Origin: Alteribacter populi
GTDB lineage: Bacteria > Bacillota > Bacilli > Bacillales > Salisediminibacteriaceae
Assembly (NCBI RefSeq): GCF_002352765.1
Contig: NZ_KZ293963.1
Span: 205,144 to 269,143, forward strand
Direction: 5' to 3'
Length of the DNA stretch: 64,000 nucleotides
Numbering within the stretch: the first letter of the stretch is position 1; each line of letters starts with the position of its first letter. The notes below the pieces were generated by a model, which had not been told where the DNA came from, did not search any database, and saw only the letters and a list, made by a program, of their open reading frames with translations. The position numbers and the translations under genes are program-made. Positions 1-8,431 of this stretch are shown here, piece after piece.

Positions 1-1
1 T

Positions 2-421
2 GGATTACGGAAAGTATCTGAGTTTGCTGTGTTAAACGCAAACTACATGTTCAGAAAGCTTGAACCATATTTCGATGCTCCTTATCAGCAGCACTGCAAG
101 CATGAGTTTGTGTTATCCGGTCGCCGTCAGAAGAAGCTTGGCGTACGTACACTTGACATGGCAAAGCGTCTGCTTGACTTTGGCTACCACCCACCAACGA
201 TTTACTTCCCAATTAATGTGGAGGAGTGCTTGATGGTTGAGCCAACGGAAACAGAGTCGAAAGAAACGTTAGACGAATTTATTGACGCGATGATTCAAAT
301 AGCGAAGGAAGCAGAGGAAAACCCTGAAGTTGTTCAAGAAGCACCGCACACTACAGTGATCGGTCGAATGGACGAAACAACTGCAGCAAGAAAACCCGTA
401 CTTCGTTATACAAAAGAGTAG
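2..421 (+). CDS. gcvPB: Glycine dehydrogenase (decarboxylating) subunit 2, C-terminal part
   Basis: This is the C-terminal end of the PLP-binding P-protein subunit of the glycine cleavage system; the gene is cut by the window edge and the open frame runs in from base 2. About 139 residues remain, including the conserved block around HCKHEFVLSGR and the stretch GVRTLDMAKRLLDFGYH, both typical of GcvPB C-termini. P-protein decarboxylates glycine and hands the aminomethyl group to lipoylated GcvH. The downstream lipM gene supplies that lipoyl group, so the neighbourhood is functionally coherent even though an insertion now lies between them. A terminator hairpin follows the stop codon directly. 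Confidence 0.95.
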   Translation, partial: GLRKVSEFAVLNANYMFRKLEPYFDAPYQQHCKHEFVLSGRRQKKLGVRTLDMAKRLLDFGYHPPTIYFPINVEECLMVEPTETESKETLDEFIDAMIQIAKEAEENPEVVQEAPHTTVIGRMDETTAARKPVLRYTKE

Positions 422-438
422 ATATTGATTTGGAAATG

Positions 439-470
439 GCCTTGCCCTAGTTGGGCGAGGTCTTCCTTTG
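439..470 (+). terminator. Intrinsic terminator after gcvPB
   Basis: An eight-pair GC-rich stem (440-447 with 453-460, one G-T pair, loop TAGTT) is followed by a T-rich run. It lies 18 bases after the gcvPB stop and probably ends the gcvT-gcvPA-gcvPB transcript. Confidence 0.7.
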
Positions 471-503
471 GTTTCAGAGAGATTTTTCCGGTCTTTCTCT
501 GTT

Positions 504-529
504 ATCCAGGCGGGTTAACCCGCCTGGAT
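504..529. repeat. 26-bp perfect palindrome at the distal end of the transposase remnant
   Basis: Bases 504-529 form a perfect inverted repeat centred on TTAA. It contains the stop codon (515-517) of the restored transposase frame. As RNA it would fold into a strong hairpin, with TTTTTA after it on the plus strand. It may end the transposase transcript, block read-through into the element, or belong to the IS end. Confidence 0.6.
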
Positions 530-1708
530 TTTTAGCGCTTGTCGCCACATGATCTTCTTTCGTAAGCGTTCAAAGCTTTTTTATTCCATAAGACATTCGC
601 TTAATGACTTTTGTCGTATTATTGACGCCTTCGATGTAGCCATTATTAAAGGGATACATAAAGGACTGAAGGAGTTCTTGCTTCCATCAGGTAAAGGTCT
701 TTGTTACTTTCTGAAATAGCGATATTTGCGCGTCGTTCACAAGGGAGATCCACGCCTCTAGTCCTTCTCTAGCGGTATCAGAATCAGCGTTCTTAAACCA
801 ATCATCTAAAGCATTCTTAAGCTCATATGCTTTTCTCAATTCGTCGTGATCTTCCAATACTTCCTCCACTCGCTTTTTCCCTTTATCATTCAGCTTCTTC
901 GGTGATTTCCAAAGCAATTCTTTACTTCGCTTCATCTGAATTCGCTTATCTTTCCACAGATCGTGCTGGACTTGACGTCGAACCTCATCAAAGGCCCAAT
1001 AGGCTTGTCTCATAAAGTGAAAACGATCCGCTATGATGAGGGGATTACCCAACGCACGCCGTATCGCCTCTTTAAATGCTTTGGATAAATCCATGACGAC
1101 AATCTCAACGTTCCCATAATCACACCCACGGAAGTACTTCTCAATGGTTTCCTCGCGGCGATCGGGTAAGACATCAATGATTTCACGGTTCTCCACGTCC
1201 ACAATCTTCATTTGAAATTCTCACCACCGGCATCACCTTTGAATTCATCCAACGCAATCGCTCGAGGAAGAACCTTTCTTACGCTGATTTCTTGCTGTTC
1301 AAACAAACGAAGACAGCGATTTGAACTGATCCCTTTGATTCTAGCGACACTTTGGAAGCTCATCTCTGTACACAAGCCTAGGATTTCCTGTTCTAACATC
1401 GTCGTTTGTCGTTGATACCGATCTAAAAACGATAGCTTCTCAAAAAACGTATGACGACACGCTAAACAACGATAACGTCGCTTCTTCACACACAAGTCCA
1501 CATGCTTTCCAGCTATACAATCTCCTTGAACTTTCTGTTCTCTATAACCATGAATCCGTTTCGTTTTCGTCTGACAAGCTGGACAAGTTTGTTTACGTAC
1601 CGCTGTGTGGAGCTCAAACCAAAAGCCATTCCCATCCTCTCCACTATCGAAAACATGGATATGGCGGTCTTTAATCCCTAATAAGTTTGTGATAAAATGA
1701 GACTGCAT
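515..1708 (-). pseudogene. ISL3-family transposase, broken by two frameshifts and a stop
   Basis: The N-terminal piece (1208-1708) has the ISL3 zinc-binding pattern CPAC...CLAC and the first catalytic Asp in the IALDEFKG context. The middle piece (687-1211) carries the second Asp in VVMDLSKAF. The last catalytic Glu lies in NNGYIEGVNNTTK, encoded beyond the second piece. Reading through shows three lesions: a one-base loss near 1210, where the frame jumps from GENFK to MKIVDV; a TGA in place of a likely CGA near 688; and an extra A in the A-run near 574. Once repaired, the frame ends in WRQAL and stops at 515. Full-length members are single-frame proteins of about 400 residues, so this copy should be inactive. 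Confidence 0.88.
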
Positions 1709-1857
1709 CTGTATTCTCTCCTTTGAGCTTTTGTCTGGTAGCTAAAGCGTAACAAAGAAAGAGGATCAGGTGCTTTTTTTGTGCTCAATCCTCACGTCCC
1801 GACCCGATAGGGAACACCACAACATTCAGTATAGAGCCGTTTTTTACCTGTCATCAA

Positions 1858-1897
1858 AAAAAGGTGGAACCGCGTTTCGGTTCCACCTTTTTAACGA
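1858..1897 (-). terminator. Terminator of yqhL, bidirectional
   Basis: A perfect 15-base stem (1858-1872 with 1878-1892) with loop CGTTT is flanked by A-runs and T-runs. It can therefore stop transcription arriving from yqhL on the minus strand and from the IS side. Confidence 0.85.
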
Positions 1898-1936
1898 TTT
1901 AAGAAATTATAAAAAATCTACGTTTCGAAAGCAATC

Positions 1937-2311
1937 TTATTTTTTTATCTTTCCTGTCCATTTGCGAAATCCGCCTTTAAGCTGAGCAATGTCTTCAACG
2001 CCGCGCTTCTTACGGAGAACTTTTGCCGCTTGGGCACAGCGGGCTCCTGATTGACAGTAAAGATAAACAGGTTTGTCCGTGCGAATTTCTGCTTGACGCT
2101 GTCGAAGTTGCGATAATGGAATGTTTCTTGCGCCTAATATATGTCCGGTTTTAAATTCTTTTTCTTCACGGATATCCACAAGTTGTGCTTTTCGATAATC
2201 TTTTTTAAACTCTTCTGTTTCAAGTGTTTTAAGATACTTCGGTTTTACTAGTCTTGATACAACGAAAAAGGCAAGAATAACCGTTACAATAGCTAAAATC
2301 CATGGTGCCAT
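1937..2311 (-). CDS. yqhL: Membrane-anchored rhodanese-like protein YqhL
   Basis: A 124-residue protein with one N-terminal transmembrane helix (about residues 4-20) followed by a single rhodanese domain. The active-site loop YCQSGARC places the persulfide-forming cysteine at residue 86, and the domain also shows VDIREEKEF and GHILGARNIP. Such proteins carry or transfer sulfane sulfur, here probably at the inner face of the membrane. It is divergent from lipM, as in B. subtilis. A role in sulfur supply for lipoate synthesis is an attractive guess from position only. Confidence 0.9.
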   Translation of the reverse strand: MAPWILAIVTVILAFFVVSRLVKPKYLKTLETEEFKKDYRKAQLVDIREEKEFKTGHILGARNIPLSQLRQRQAEIRTDKPVYLYCQSGARCAQAAKVLRKKRGVEDIAQLKGGFRKWTGKIKK

Positions 2312-2416
2312 GGTGCAATGTCCACTCCTTTTTTACTGCAATGTTTTCTCCATCAATAATGATATATGGAAATCGCGCAAACTGCAATGTTTAACATCAC
2401 ATAAAAGTAAGATGTT

Positions 2417-2445
2417 TTGTCTTCACTAGAGAAATTCGATATGAT
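2417..2445 (+). promoter_or_regulatory. Candidate sigma-A promoter of lipM
   Basis: TTGTCT (2417-2422) and TATGAT (2440-2445) are separated by 17 bases. They lie about 50 bases upstream of the lipM start, between the divergent yqhL and lipM genes. Confidence 0.55.
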
Positions 2446-2493
2446 AGTAAAGGAAAATAAATCGAATTTGAGCTAAAGTGAGGGACAGCAAGT

Positions 2494-3327
2494 ATGACAG
2501 AAACTTGGGGTTATATTGATTCGGGGAAGAGCAATCCCTATTATAATATGGCATTAGATGAAAAGTTAATGGAATGGCACCGCGAAGGGAAAACTCCACC
2601 CATCGTCCGCTTTTATGGATGGGAACCTGCTACTCTATCAGTTGGTTATTTTCAAAAAGTTGAAAAAGATATTGATTTAGAAGCCGTAAAGCGTCACGGT
2701 TTAGGTTTTGTGCGTAGACCAACAGGAGGTAGAGCAGTTCTTCATGAAGATGAACTTACATATAGCGTGATCGTAAGTGAAGATCATCCGCAAATGCCTG
2801 ATAGTGTAACTGAAGCGTATCGGGTCATCTCCCAAGGTTTACTCGAAGGATTCATTGATCTTGGTCTTGATGCTAGTTTTTCCGTGCCGCGGTCAGAAGA
2901 AGAACGTAATAACTTGAAAAATCCCCGGTCAGCGGTTTGTTTTGATGCATCGTCTTGGTATGAGCTTGTCGTTGAAGGAAGAAAGATAGCAGGAAGCGCA
3001 CAAACTCGCCAAAAAGGTGTAGTTTTACAACATGGTTCAATTATTTTGTCCCTGGATGAAGATAAATTATTCGACGTCTTTAACTATCCAAGTGAGCGAG
3101 TGCGCGAGAGAATGCAGCGAAGCTTTAAGAATAAAGCAGTAGCTATAGAAGAATTACTAGGAGAAAAAATTGATGTAGAGCAGGCAAAAGAAGCGTTTCG
3201 AACTGGATTTGAAAAAGGGTTGGGGATTGATTTAATACCTTATATCCTATCTGAAGAAGAAGGAAAAGAAATCGAAAAACTAATGGAAGAAAAATATAGT
3301 ACCGACGCTTGGAACTTTAAAAGTTAG
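2494..3327 (+). CDS. lipM: Octanoyl-[acyl-carrier-protein]:protein N-octanoyltransferase LipM
   Basis: A 277-residue BPL/LplA/LipB-fold acyltransferase, the same length as B. subtilis LipM (YqhM). It moves octanoate from acyl-carrier protein onto GcvH at the start of lipoate synthesis. RRPTGGRAVLH (about residues 74-84) is the substrate-binding motif. Cys149 in SAVCFDAS is the expected acyl-thioester nucleophile, and GRKIAGSAQ contains the conserved lysine. The ATG follows a GAGGGA ribosome binding site. Its targets include GcvH and, by amidotransfer, E2 proteins such as BkdB, which is encoded in this window. Confidence 0.95.
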   Translation: MTETWGYIDSGKSNPYYNMALDEKLMEWHREGKTPPIVRFYGWEPATLSVGYFQKVEKDIDLEAVKRHGLGFVRRPTGGRAVLHEDELTYSVIVSEDHPQMPDSVTEAYRVISQGLLEGFIDLGLDASFSVPRSEEERNNLKNPRSAVCFDASSWYELVVEGRKIAGSAQTRQKGVVLQHGSIILSLDEDKLFDVFNYPSERVRERMQRSFKNKAVAIEELLGEKIDVEQAKEAFRTGFEKGLGIDLIPYILSEEEGKEIEKLMEEKYSTDAWNFKS

Positions 3328-3640
3328 CGAGACCTCATTTGGAAGTAAATCTCTATTGGTGAGATGAAAAAGGCATGTTACTTTTTGTGACATGATCTTT
3401 TTTTCTGTACAACATTTATAAAAGAGTTTTCTATCATGACAGATGTATTTCTTTAAAATAAAAACTATGGTAAGATTTTTTTCTATTCATTGAATGAATA
3501 TCATAATTCTAAGCTTATGCAGCTCAAGGGTTCTAAGACATGAAAAAAGGAGTACCTCCTAAAATGTTAAATTTTGTAAGTGACCAAACAAACTAAATGA
3601 AATGGGAGGAAGCCGTCTGTTAAGCCGCCTACGTAGTTAA

Positions 3641-3776
3641 ACGGAATCTACGAAACTCCTGCGGAAAAATGGACCAGACAAAGACCCCGCAGGGCGCTTT
3701 TCCCGAGGAGACTTGACGGTTCGTCCACGGAAAGCGAGCAGATGCAGTCCAATGGAGCTGCAAAAAGATACGCTTT
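3641..3776 (+). repeat. GC-rich intergenic repeat, copy A
   Basis: It contains the signature CTCCTGCGGAAAAA, then GACCCCGCAGGGCGC, CCCGAGGAG and ACGGAAAGCGAGCAG, in a much AT-richer surround. The same modules occur inverted at 50868-50936 and, in part, at 55451-55558. Similar GC-rich palindromic repeats are common between genes of Bacillaceae. Confidence 0.7.
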
Positions 3777-3840
3777 TTACAATAATTAATAATCAAAATG
3801 GTGTGCTTGTTTAAACAAATGAATTATAAAAGTGATTCCA

Positions 3841-3984
3841 TTGAAAAAAGTTTTGTCGAAAGTTCGCTGTAGTCCTGAAAAACGGCGATGGGTTGAAGAA
3901 CAGTTAAGAATGCAATCTATGAAAAATGTCAAAATAGCTGATTATTATTTAAAAACGCCTAGTTATCTTTATCATTCTGGATAA
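3841..3984 (+). CDS. Possible small protein of 47 residues, uncertain
   Basis: An open frame from a TTG at 3841 to TAA at 3984 encodes a basic peptide beginning LKKVLSKVRCSPEKRRW and ending in PSYLYHSG. The composition is protein-like, but there is no good ribosome binding site before the TTG and I recognise no family. It may be the remnant of a larger gene. Treat it as unproven. Confidence 0.2.
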   Translation: MKKVLSKVRCSPEKRRWVEEQLRMQSMKNVKIADYYLKTPSYLYHSG

Positions 3985-4029
3985 TCTGCTTGTTTTCAAA
4001 GTTGACAAATCAATATTCTTTCGCCACCG

Positions 4030-4078
4030 ACCCAATATATAGTACTATTTACTTTAAGTTTAACACTATATGTTGTTG
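4030..4078 (+). promoter_or_regulatory. Pair of NrdR boxes upstream of nrdJ
   Basis: Two 16-mers match the NrdR consensus ACACWATATATWGTGT. Box 1 at 4030-4045 (ACCCAATATATAGTAC) matches 13 of 16 positions, and box 2 at 4063-4078 (ACACTATATGTTGTTG) matches 13-14 of 16. Their starts are 33 bases apart, about three helical turns, which is the normal spacing of tandem NrdR sites. They lie about 140-180 bases upstream of nrdJ. NrdR is the ATP/dATP-sensing repressor of ribonucleotide reductase genes; its own gene is not in this window. Confidence 0.75.
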
Positions 4079-4213
4079 GGTAAAGAAAACTATGGTAAGC
4101 TAAAACAAACATAGAAACACCAGAGATTACCATTCTTTGCTTGTCGAAGTCATAGCAAAGATAATGATCTTTGACAACAAGATATTTAATAGTAAGCAAA
4201 GGAGAGAATGCAT

Positions 4214-6772
4214 GTGACAACGTTTATGTCTGCGAAGTCTATTGATGTGGAGGAACTTAACCGCGATATTGCAGAGTTCCCGCAGGTGTTTCCAATTACT
4301 CCGGAAATGAATAAAAAACAAAGCGGAGTATCGAGATTGGTAATGCTAGACCGCTATACGTTTAAAGACACTGAAAAGAAAACGCTAAAAGAAGGCGACT
4401 TTGTCGTTCTTACCGTCAAAGCCGACCCGAAATTTCCAGCAAGAGGTTACGGTTTCATAATTAAAATTGACTGGGACCAAGGACAAGCTAAAATTGCCGT
4501 AGACGAAGAATTTCACGGAGTTCTTGACGATTCCGAGGAAAAAGAAACCGGAGTAGTAACGCGTTCTCTCGATACGATTGATAAGCCACTGGAAATCTAT
4601 TACGAGCAAATCGCCAAACGAAATGCTAGAGGATTAGCCGAAGTTGAAGCTACCCCTGAAAAACAAGCAGAGAGCTTTGAAAAATTCTATCATGAACTCG
4701 TGAACATGAACTTTGTTCCTGCAGGTCGTGTATTATACGGTGCAGGAGCAGAAACCGATGTCACGTATTTTAATTGTTATGTAATGCCATTTGTAGCAGA
4801 CTCTCGTGAAGGGATCTCTGAACACCGTAAGCAGGTGATGGAAATTATGAGCCGCGGCGGTGGTGTTGGAACGAACGGCTCGACGCTTCGTCCGCGAAAT
4901 ACATTGGCCAGAGGCGTTAACGGAAAATCATCCGGTTCTGTTTCTTGGCTTGATGATATTGCAAAATTAACGCATTTAGTTGAGCAGGGCGGTTCCCGCA
5001 GAGGTGCTCAAATGATCATGCTCGCCGATTGGCATCCTGATATTTTAGAATTTATTATTTCAAAAATGCAGAACCCGAGAATTCTTCGTTATTTACTTGA
5101 AAATACTAAAGACGATCAGATTCGCTCGCTTGTTAAAGACAAGTTGAATTTTACGCCGCTCACTGAACTTGAAGAAGCGATGTATCAAAGTATCGTCAAT
5201 TATAAAGCAATTGAAGGTCATGGCGGATTTGAACCAAAGGTCATTGCTGAAGCGGAAGAAAAACTTCGCACTGGCGGGACGTATACTGTTAACAACCCTG
5301 AGTTTTTAACAGGCGCAAATATTTCTGTTTGCTTAACGAATGAGTTTATGGCTGCAGTTGAAAATGATGAAGAGTATGCGCTTCGTTTCCCAGATGTGGA
5401 GAACTATTCTTCAGATGAGATGGAAGCCTATAACCGTGAATGGCACGAATACGGTGATGTTCGTGACTGGGAGTCGCTCGGATTTGGAATCCGAACGTAC
5501 CGTGGTATTAAAGCGAGGGAGCTTTGGAATTTAATTAATGTTTGTGCAACGTACTCTGCTGAGCCGGGGATTTTCTTTATCGACAATGCGAATGAGAAAA
5601 CAAATGCTGGTGCCTACGGCCAGAAAGTCGTTGCAACGAATCCGTGTGGTGAACAACCTCTCGCACCTTACTCTGTCTGTAATTTAGCAGCTGTCAACTT
5701 AGCGGAGATGGCTGACAAGGAGACGAGGACGGTAAACTTTGAAAAACTTAAACAAACGGTAGCCACGGGTGTTCGGATGCAAGACAACGTCATTGACGCA
5801 ACACCTTACTTTTTAGAAGAAAACACTAAGCAAGCGAAAGGTGAACGACGCGTTGGACTTGGTGTGATGGGTCTTCATGACTTGCTTATTCATACTGAAA
5901 CAGTTTACGGATCAGAAGAAGGGAATAAGCTCGTAGATGAGATCTTTGAAGTGATCGCGACGACAGCATATCGAACGAGCATTGACTTGGCAAAAGAAAA
6001 AGGAAGTTTTCCTTTCTTAGTCGGTGGATCTGAAGCTGAAGCGAATCACCTTCGAGAAAAGTTTACACAGACTGGTTATATGCAAGGGATGCCAGAAGAT
6101 ATTCGTAAAGGTGTACGGAAGTATGGAATTCGTAACTCACACCTATTGACTGTTGCACCTACGGGTAGCACAGGGACAATGGTAGGAGTTTCAACTGGAC
6201 TTGAACCATATTTTTCTTTTTCCTATTTCCGCAGCGGTCGACTTGGTAAATTTATTGAGGTGAAAGCAGAAATCTTACAAGAATACTTAAATGCAAATCC
6301 AGATATTGATACAGACTTACCGAAATGGTTTGTCTCCAGCATGGAGCTATCACCTGAAGCTCATGCCGATGTTCAGTGTATCATCCAGCGTTGGGTTGAC
6401 AGTTCACTCAGTAAAACAGTAAATGCACCGAGGGGCTATACAGTCGAGCAAGTTAAAGGTGTGTATGAACGCTTGTACAATGGTGGAGCAAAAGGTGGTA
6501 CTGTATACGTTGACGGTAGCCGCGATTCTCAAGTACTCACATTAAAAGCAGAAGAAAATGATATGAACGACACAATTGGTGATACTAAAACAACAGAACC
6601 AAAAAGCAAGGTCGTTCTTGTAGATACAATAAGTGAAATTCGTTCTACCTCTGTTAACTATGGAAATGAGGTGGGCGACAAATGTCCAGTGTGCCGAAAG
6701 GGGACAGTTGAAGACATCGGAGGCTGTAATACGTGTACGAATTGTAATGCCCAACTAAAATGCGGGTTGTAG
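4214..6772 (+). CDS. nrdJ: Adenosylcobalamin-dependent ribonucleotide reductase (class II)
   Basis: It reduces ribonucleotides to deoxyribonucleotides using a B12-generated thiyl radical and needs no oxygen. The 852-residue length fits the class II NrdJ family. Recognisable parts are the nucleotide-binding FNCYVMPF region, the NPCGEQPL radical-site loop near residue 476, PTGSTGTM near 648, and a C-terminal cysteine cluster CPVC...CNTCTNC from about residue 824 that resembles a zinc ribbon with redox cysteines. I chose the GTG at 4214 rather than the ATG at 4208. AAGGAG at 4199-4204 is nine bases from the GTG but only three from the ATG. Tandem NrdR boxes lie upstream. Confidence 0.95.
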   Translation: MTTFMSAKSIDVEELNRDIAEFPQVFPITPEMNKKQSGVSRLVMLDRYTFKDTEKKTLKEGDFVVLTVKADPKFPARGYGFIIKIDWDQGQAKIAVDEEFHGVLDDSEEKETGVVTRSLDTIDKPLEIYYEQIAKRNARGLAEVEATPEKQAESFEKFYHELVNMNFVPAGRVLYGAGAETDVTYFNCYVMPFVADSREGISEHRKQVMEIMSRGGGVGTNGSTLRPRNTLARGVNGKSSGSVSWLDDIAKLTHLVEQGGSRRGAQMIMLADWHPDILEFIISKMQNPRILRYLLENTKDDQIRSLVKDKLNFTPLTELEEAMYQSIVNYKAIEGHGGFEPKVIAEAEEKLRTGGTYTVNNPEFLTGANISVCLTNEFMAAVENDEEYALRFPDVENYSSDEMEAYNREWHEYGDVRDWESLGFGIRTYRGIKARELWNLINVCATYSAEPGIFFIDNANEKTNAGAYGQKVVATNPCGEQPLAPYSVCNLAAVNLAEMADKETRTVNFEKLKQTVATGVRMQDNVIDATPYFLEENTKQAKGERRVGLGVMGLHDLLIHTETVYGSEEGNKLVDEIFEVIATTAYRTSIDLAKEKGSFPFLVGGSEAEANHLREKFTQTGYMQGMPEDIRKGVRKYGIRNSHLLTVAPTGSTGTMVGVSTGLEPYFSFSYFRSGRLGKFIEVKAEILQEYLNANPDIDTDLPKWFVSSMELSPEAHADVQCIIQRWVDSSLSKTVNAPRGYTVEQVKGVYERLYNGGAKGGTVYVDGSRDSQVLTLKAEENDMNDTIGDTKTTEPKSKVVLVDTISEIRSTSVNYGNEVGDKCPVCRKGTVEDIGGCNTCTNCNAQLKCGL

Positions 6773-6779
6773 CACCATA

Positions 6780-6812
6780 GGGAATGGTCAAAACGAGGCC
6801 ATTCTCTTTTTC
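6780..6812 (+). terminator. Terminator after nrdJ
   Basis: A stem of about ten pairs (GGGAATGGTC with GGCCATTCTC) is followed by TTTTTCTT, immediately after the nrdJ stop. Confidence 0.75.
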
Positions 6813-6985
6813 TTGGTTTATCAAGGATGTCCAAATAGGTTCGTTTGCTGGATAACCCTCTTCCTTGTAAGGTAGTGTGATGTTATGATTTATAGTATAC
6901 TTATTATTAGAAAATGATTGTTTTTCCAAGTAAAGGATCGCAGACACAGCGATTTTTTCAAGCGGGGAAGTTTGGAGGGGACATT

Positions 6986-7417
6986 ATGCCAACACCGAGT
7001 ATGGAAGACTACTTGGAACGAATTTACATACTAATTGAAGATAAAGGATACGCCAGAGTCTCGGATATCGCTGAATCGTTAGAGGTACACCCTTCCTCTG
7101 TCACAAAGATGGTCCAAAAACTCGATAAAAAAGAGTATTTAGTTTATGAGAAGTATCGTGGGCTCGTTTTAACACCGAAAGGGAAAAAGATTGGAAAGCG
7201 TCTCGTATACCGCCATGACCTGCTGGAAGAGTTCATGAGAATTATTGGTGTTGATGGAGAAACGATTTATCAAGATGTAGAAGGGATTGAACATCATCTT
7301 AGCTGGGATGCGATTGACCGCATCGGTGACTTGGTCCAGTTTTTTGAAGAAGATCCTAAGCGTGTAAATGAGTTACGGCTAGTACAAAAAAAGAGTGATG
7401 AAATGGAGCAATCATGA
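6986..7417 (+). CDS. mntR: Manganese-responsive transcriptional repressor MntR
   Basis: A 143-residue DtxR/MntR-family regulator. The N-terminal winged helix-turn-helix (about residues 7-65) includes VSDIAESLEVHPSSVTKMVQKL. The C-terminal dimerisation and metal half keeps all six manganese ligands known from B. subtilis MntR: Asp8, Glu11, His77, Glu99, Glu102 and His103. When loaded with Mn2+ it represses manganese uptake genes. The ATG at 6986 follows TTGGAGGGG and gives the family length; an earlier in-frame start at 6914 would add 24 atypical residues. Confidence 0.96.
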   Translation: MPTPSMEDYLERIYILIEDKGYARVSDIAESLEVHPSSVTKMVQKLDKKEYLVYEKYRGLVLTPKGKKIGKRLVYRHDLLEEFMRIIGVDGETIYQDVEGIEHHLSWDAIDRIGDLVQFFEEDPKRVNELRLVQKKSDEMEQS

Positions 7418-7443
7418 CAAGTCTGTTATGGTTGCTTTTTGCT
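7408..7443 (+). terminator. Terminator overlapping the end of mntR
   Basis: GCAATCAT (about 7408) pairs with ATGGTTGC, followed by TTTTTGCTTTT. The left arm overlaps the last mntR codons. Confidence 0.55.
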
Positions 7444-7539
7444 TTTTTCCGATAGACTCACAGGAAATGGACCATCAATCAAAAATCGAGCATTTTTTTG
7501 CAAGTTGACCGTTACAATGAAATAAAGGAGGAGAGGCCT

Positions 7540-8430
7540 GTGAAAGTGGATGGTGTGTTTGCTGGAGGCGGGGTAAAGGCACTGGCGTTCGTAGGAGCAC
7601 TCAATATTACGGAAAAACGGGGTATCAAGTTTGAGCGTGTCGCTGGAACGAGTGCGGGGGCTATTGCCGCTGCCTTCATAAAAGCAGGTTATACAAGCGA
7701 GGAAATTTTTGAGTTGTTTGAGGAGATGGATTTGAGGCAACTACTGGACCCTCGGCGCTCGATTTTTCCATTTCCATTTTTGCGCTGGTTAACGATGTAC
7801 CGGAAAATAGGGTTGTTTAAAGGGAATGAATTTGAACAGTGGTTAGTGAGTGTCTTAAAACGTAAAGGGGTCTCTACTTTTCAAGATTTACCGGAAGGAT
7901 CATTAAAAATGGTGGCCTCTGATATTACAAATGGCAGGTTTTTAGTTCTTCCTGACGACCTCCCACGTTATGGGCGGATTCCAGAGAAATTTTCGGTTGC
8001 TAAAGCAATACGAATGAGCTGTAGTATTCCATTCTTTTTTGAGCCTGTAAAAATCTATGACGGTACCGGGAAACCATCCTACATTGTTGATGGAGGTGTA
8101 CTTAGTAATTTTCCGATGTGGATTTTTAAAAAGCGAAACCAAAAACGACTTAAAAGACCGGTTCTTGGGTTCCGTCTGAGCCCTTCCCTAGAAAATCTTC
8201 AGCCCAGGAAAATAAAAAATGCGATGCAATTTACGTATGCCATGGTAGAAACGATGCGGACAGCACACGATCAACGCTACATCGCAAAAGACATTGCAAA
8301 AGATATTGTGTTTATTCCTGTTCATGATGTCAAAACAACTGACTTTGCTTTAAGTGACGAACAAAAAGAAGCACTCATTACCTTGGGAGAGGAGAGTACT
8401 TCCGAGTTTATGAAAACATGGTCCAATTAA
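7540..8430 (+). CDS. yqhO: Patatin-like phospholipase family protein (YqhO type)
   Basis: A 296-residue patatin-fold hydrolase. The oxyanion loop GGGVKAL (about residues 9-15), the nucleophile elbow GTSAG with Ser38, and the catalytic-dyad Asp184 in VDGGVLSNFP are all present, so it should be active on acyl esters or phospholipids; the natural substrate is unknown. The GTG at 7540 follows AAAGGAGGAG and gives a start at VKVDGVFAGGG. An upstream TTG at 7498 has no such site. It is next to mntR as in B. subtilis and ends one base from a convergent gene. Confidence 0.88.
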   Translation: MKVDGVFAGGGVKALAFVGALNITEKRGIKFERVAGTSAGAIAAAFIKAGYTSEEIFELFEEMDLRQLLDPRRSIFPFPFLRWLTMYRKIGLFKGNEFEQWLVSVLKRKGVSTFQDLPEGSLKMVASDITNGRFLVLPDDLPRYGRIPEKFSVAKAIRMSCSIPFFFEPVKIYDGTGKPSYIVDGGVLSNFPMWIFKKRNQKRLKRPVLGFRLSPSLENLQPRKIKNAMQFTYAMVETMRTAHDQRYIAKDIAKDIVFIPVHDVKTTDFALSDEQKEALITLGEESTSEFMKTWSN

Positions 8431-8431
8431 T

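Larger units (their letters stand above)
504..1838 (-). mobile_element. Degraded ISL3-family insertion sequence, boundaries tentative
   Basis: The only gene in the interval is a broken ISL3-type transposase on the minus strand. In related genomes gcvPB is followed directly by yqhL and lipM, so this stretch looks inserted. The right boundary near 1838 is a guess, based on an end-like sequence just inside it (read on the minus strand, GGCTCTATACTGAATG). I found no convincing matching inverted repeat on the left side and no target duplication, so the element may have lost one end. Confidence 0.5.
3328..4029. other. Gene-poor intergenic stretch between lipM and nrdJ
   Basis: About 700 bases without a recognised gene. 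It holds a GC-rich repeat at 3641-3776 and a weak small open frame at 3841-3984; a TTGACA at 4002-4007 lies near its end. I see no cobalamin riboswitch here, although nrdJ depends on B12. Confidence 0.6.

Noticed and set aside
1208..1211. Programmed frameshift joining the two transposase pieces
   Set aside because: The site lacks a classic slippery heptamer, ISL3 transposases are normally single-frame, and two further lesions follow, so decay is simpler.
4080..4213. Cobalamin riboswitch before nrdJ
   Set aside because: The B12-box type sequence and the required length of structure are not visible; NrdR boxes explain the region better.
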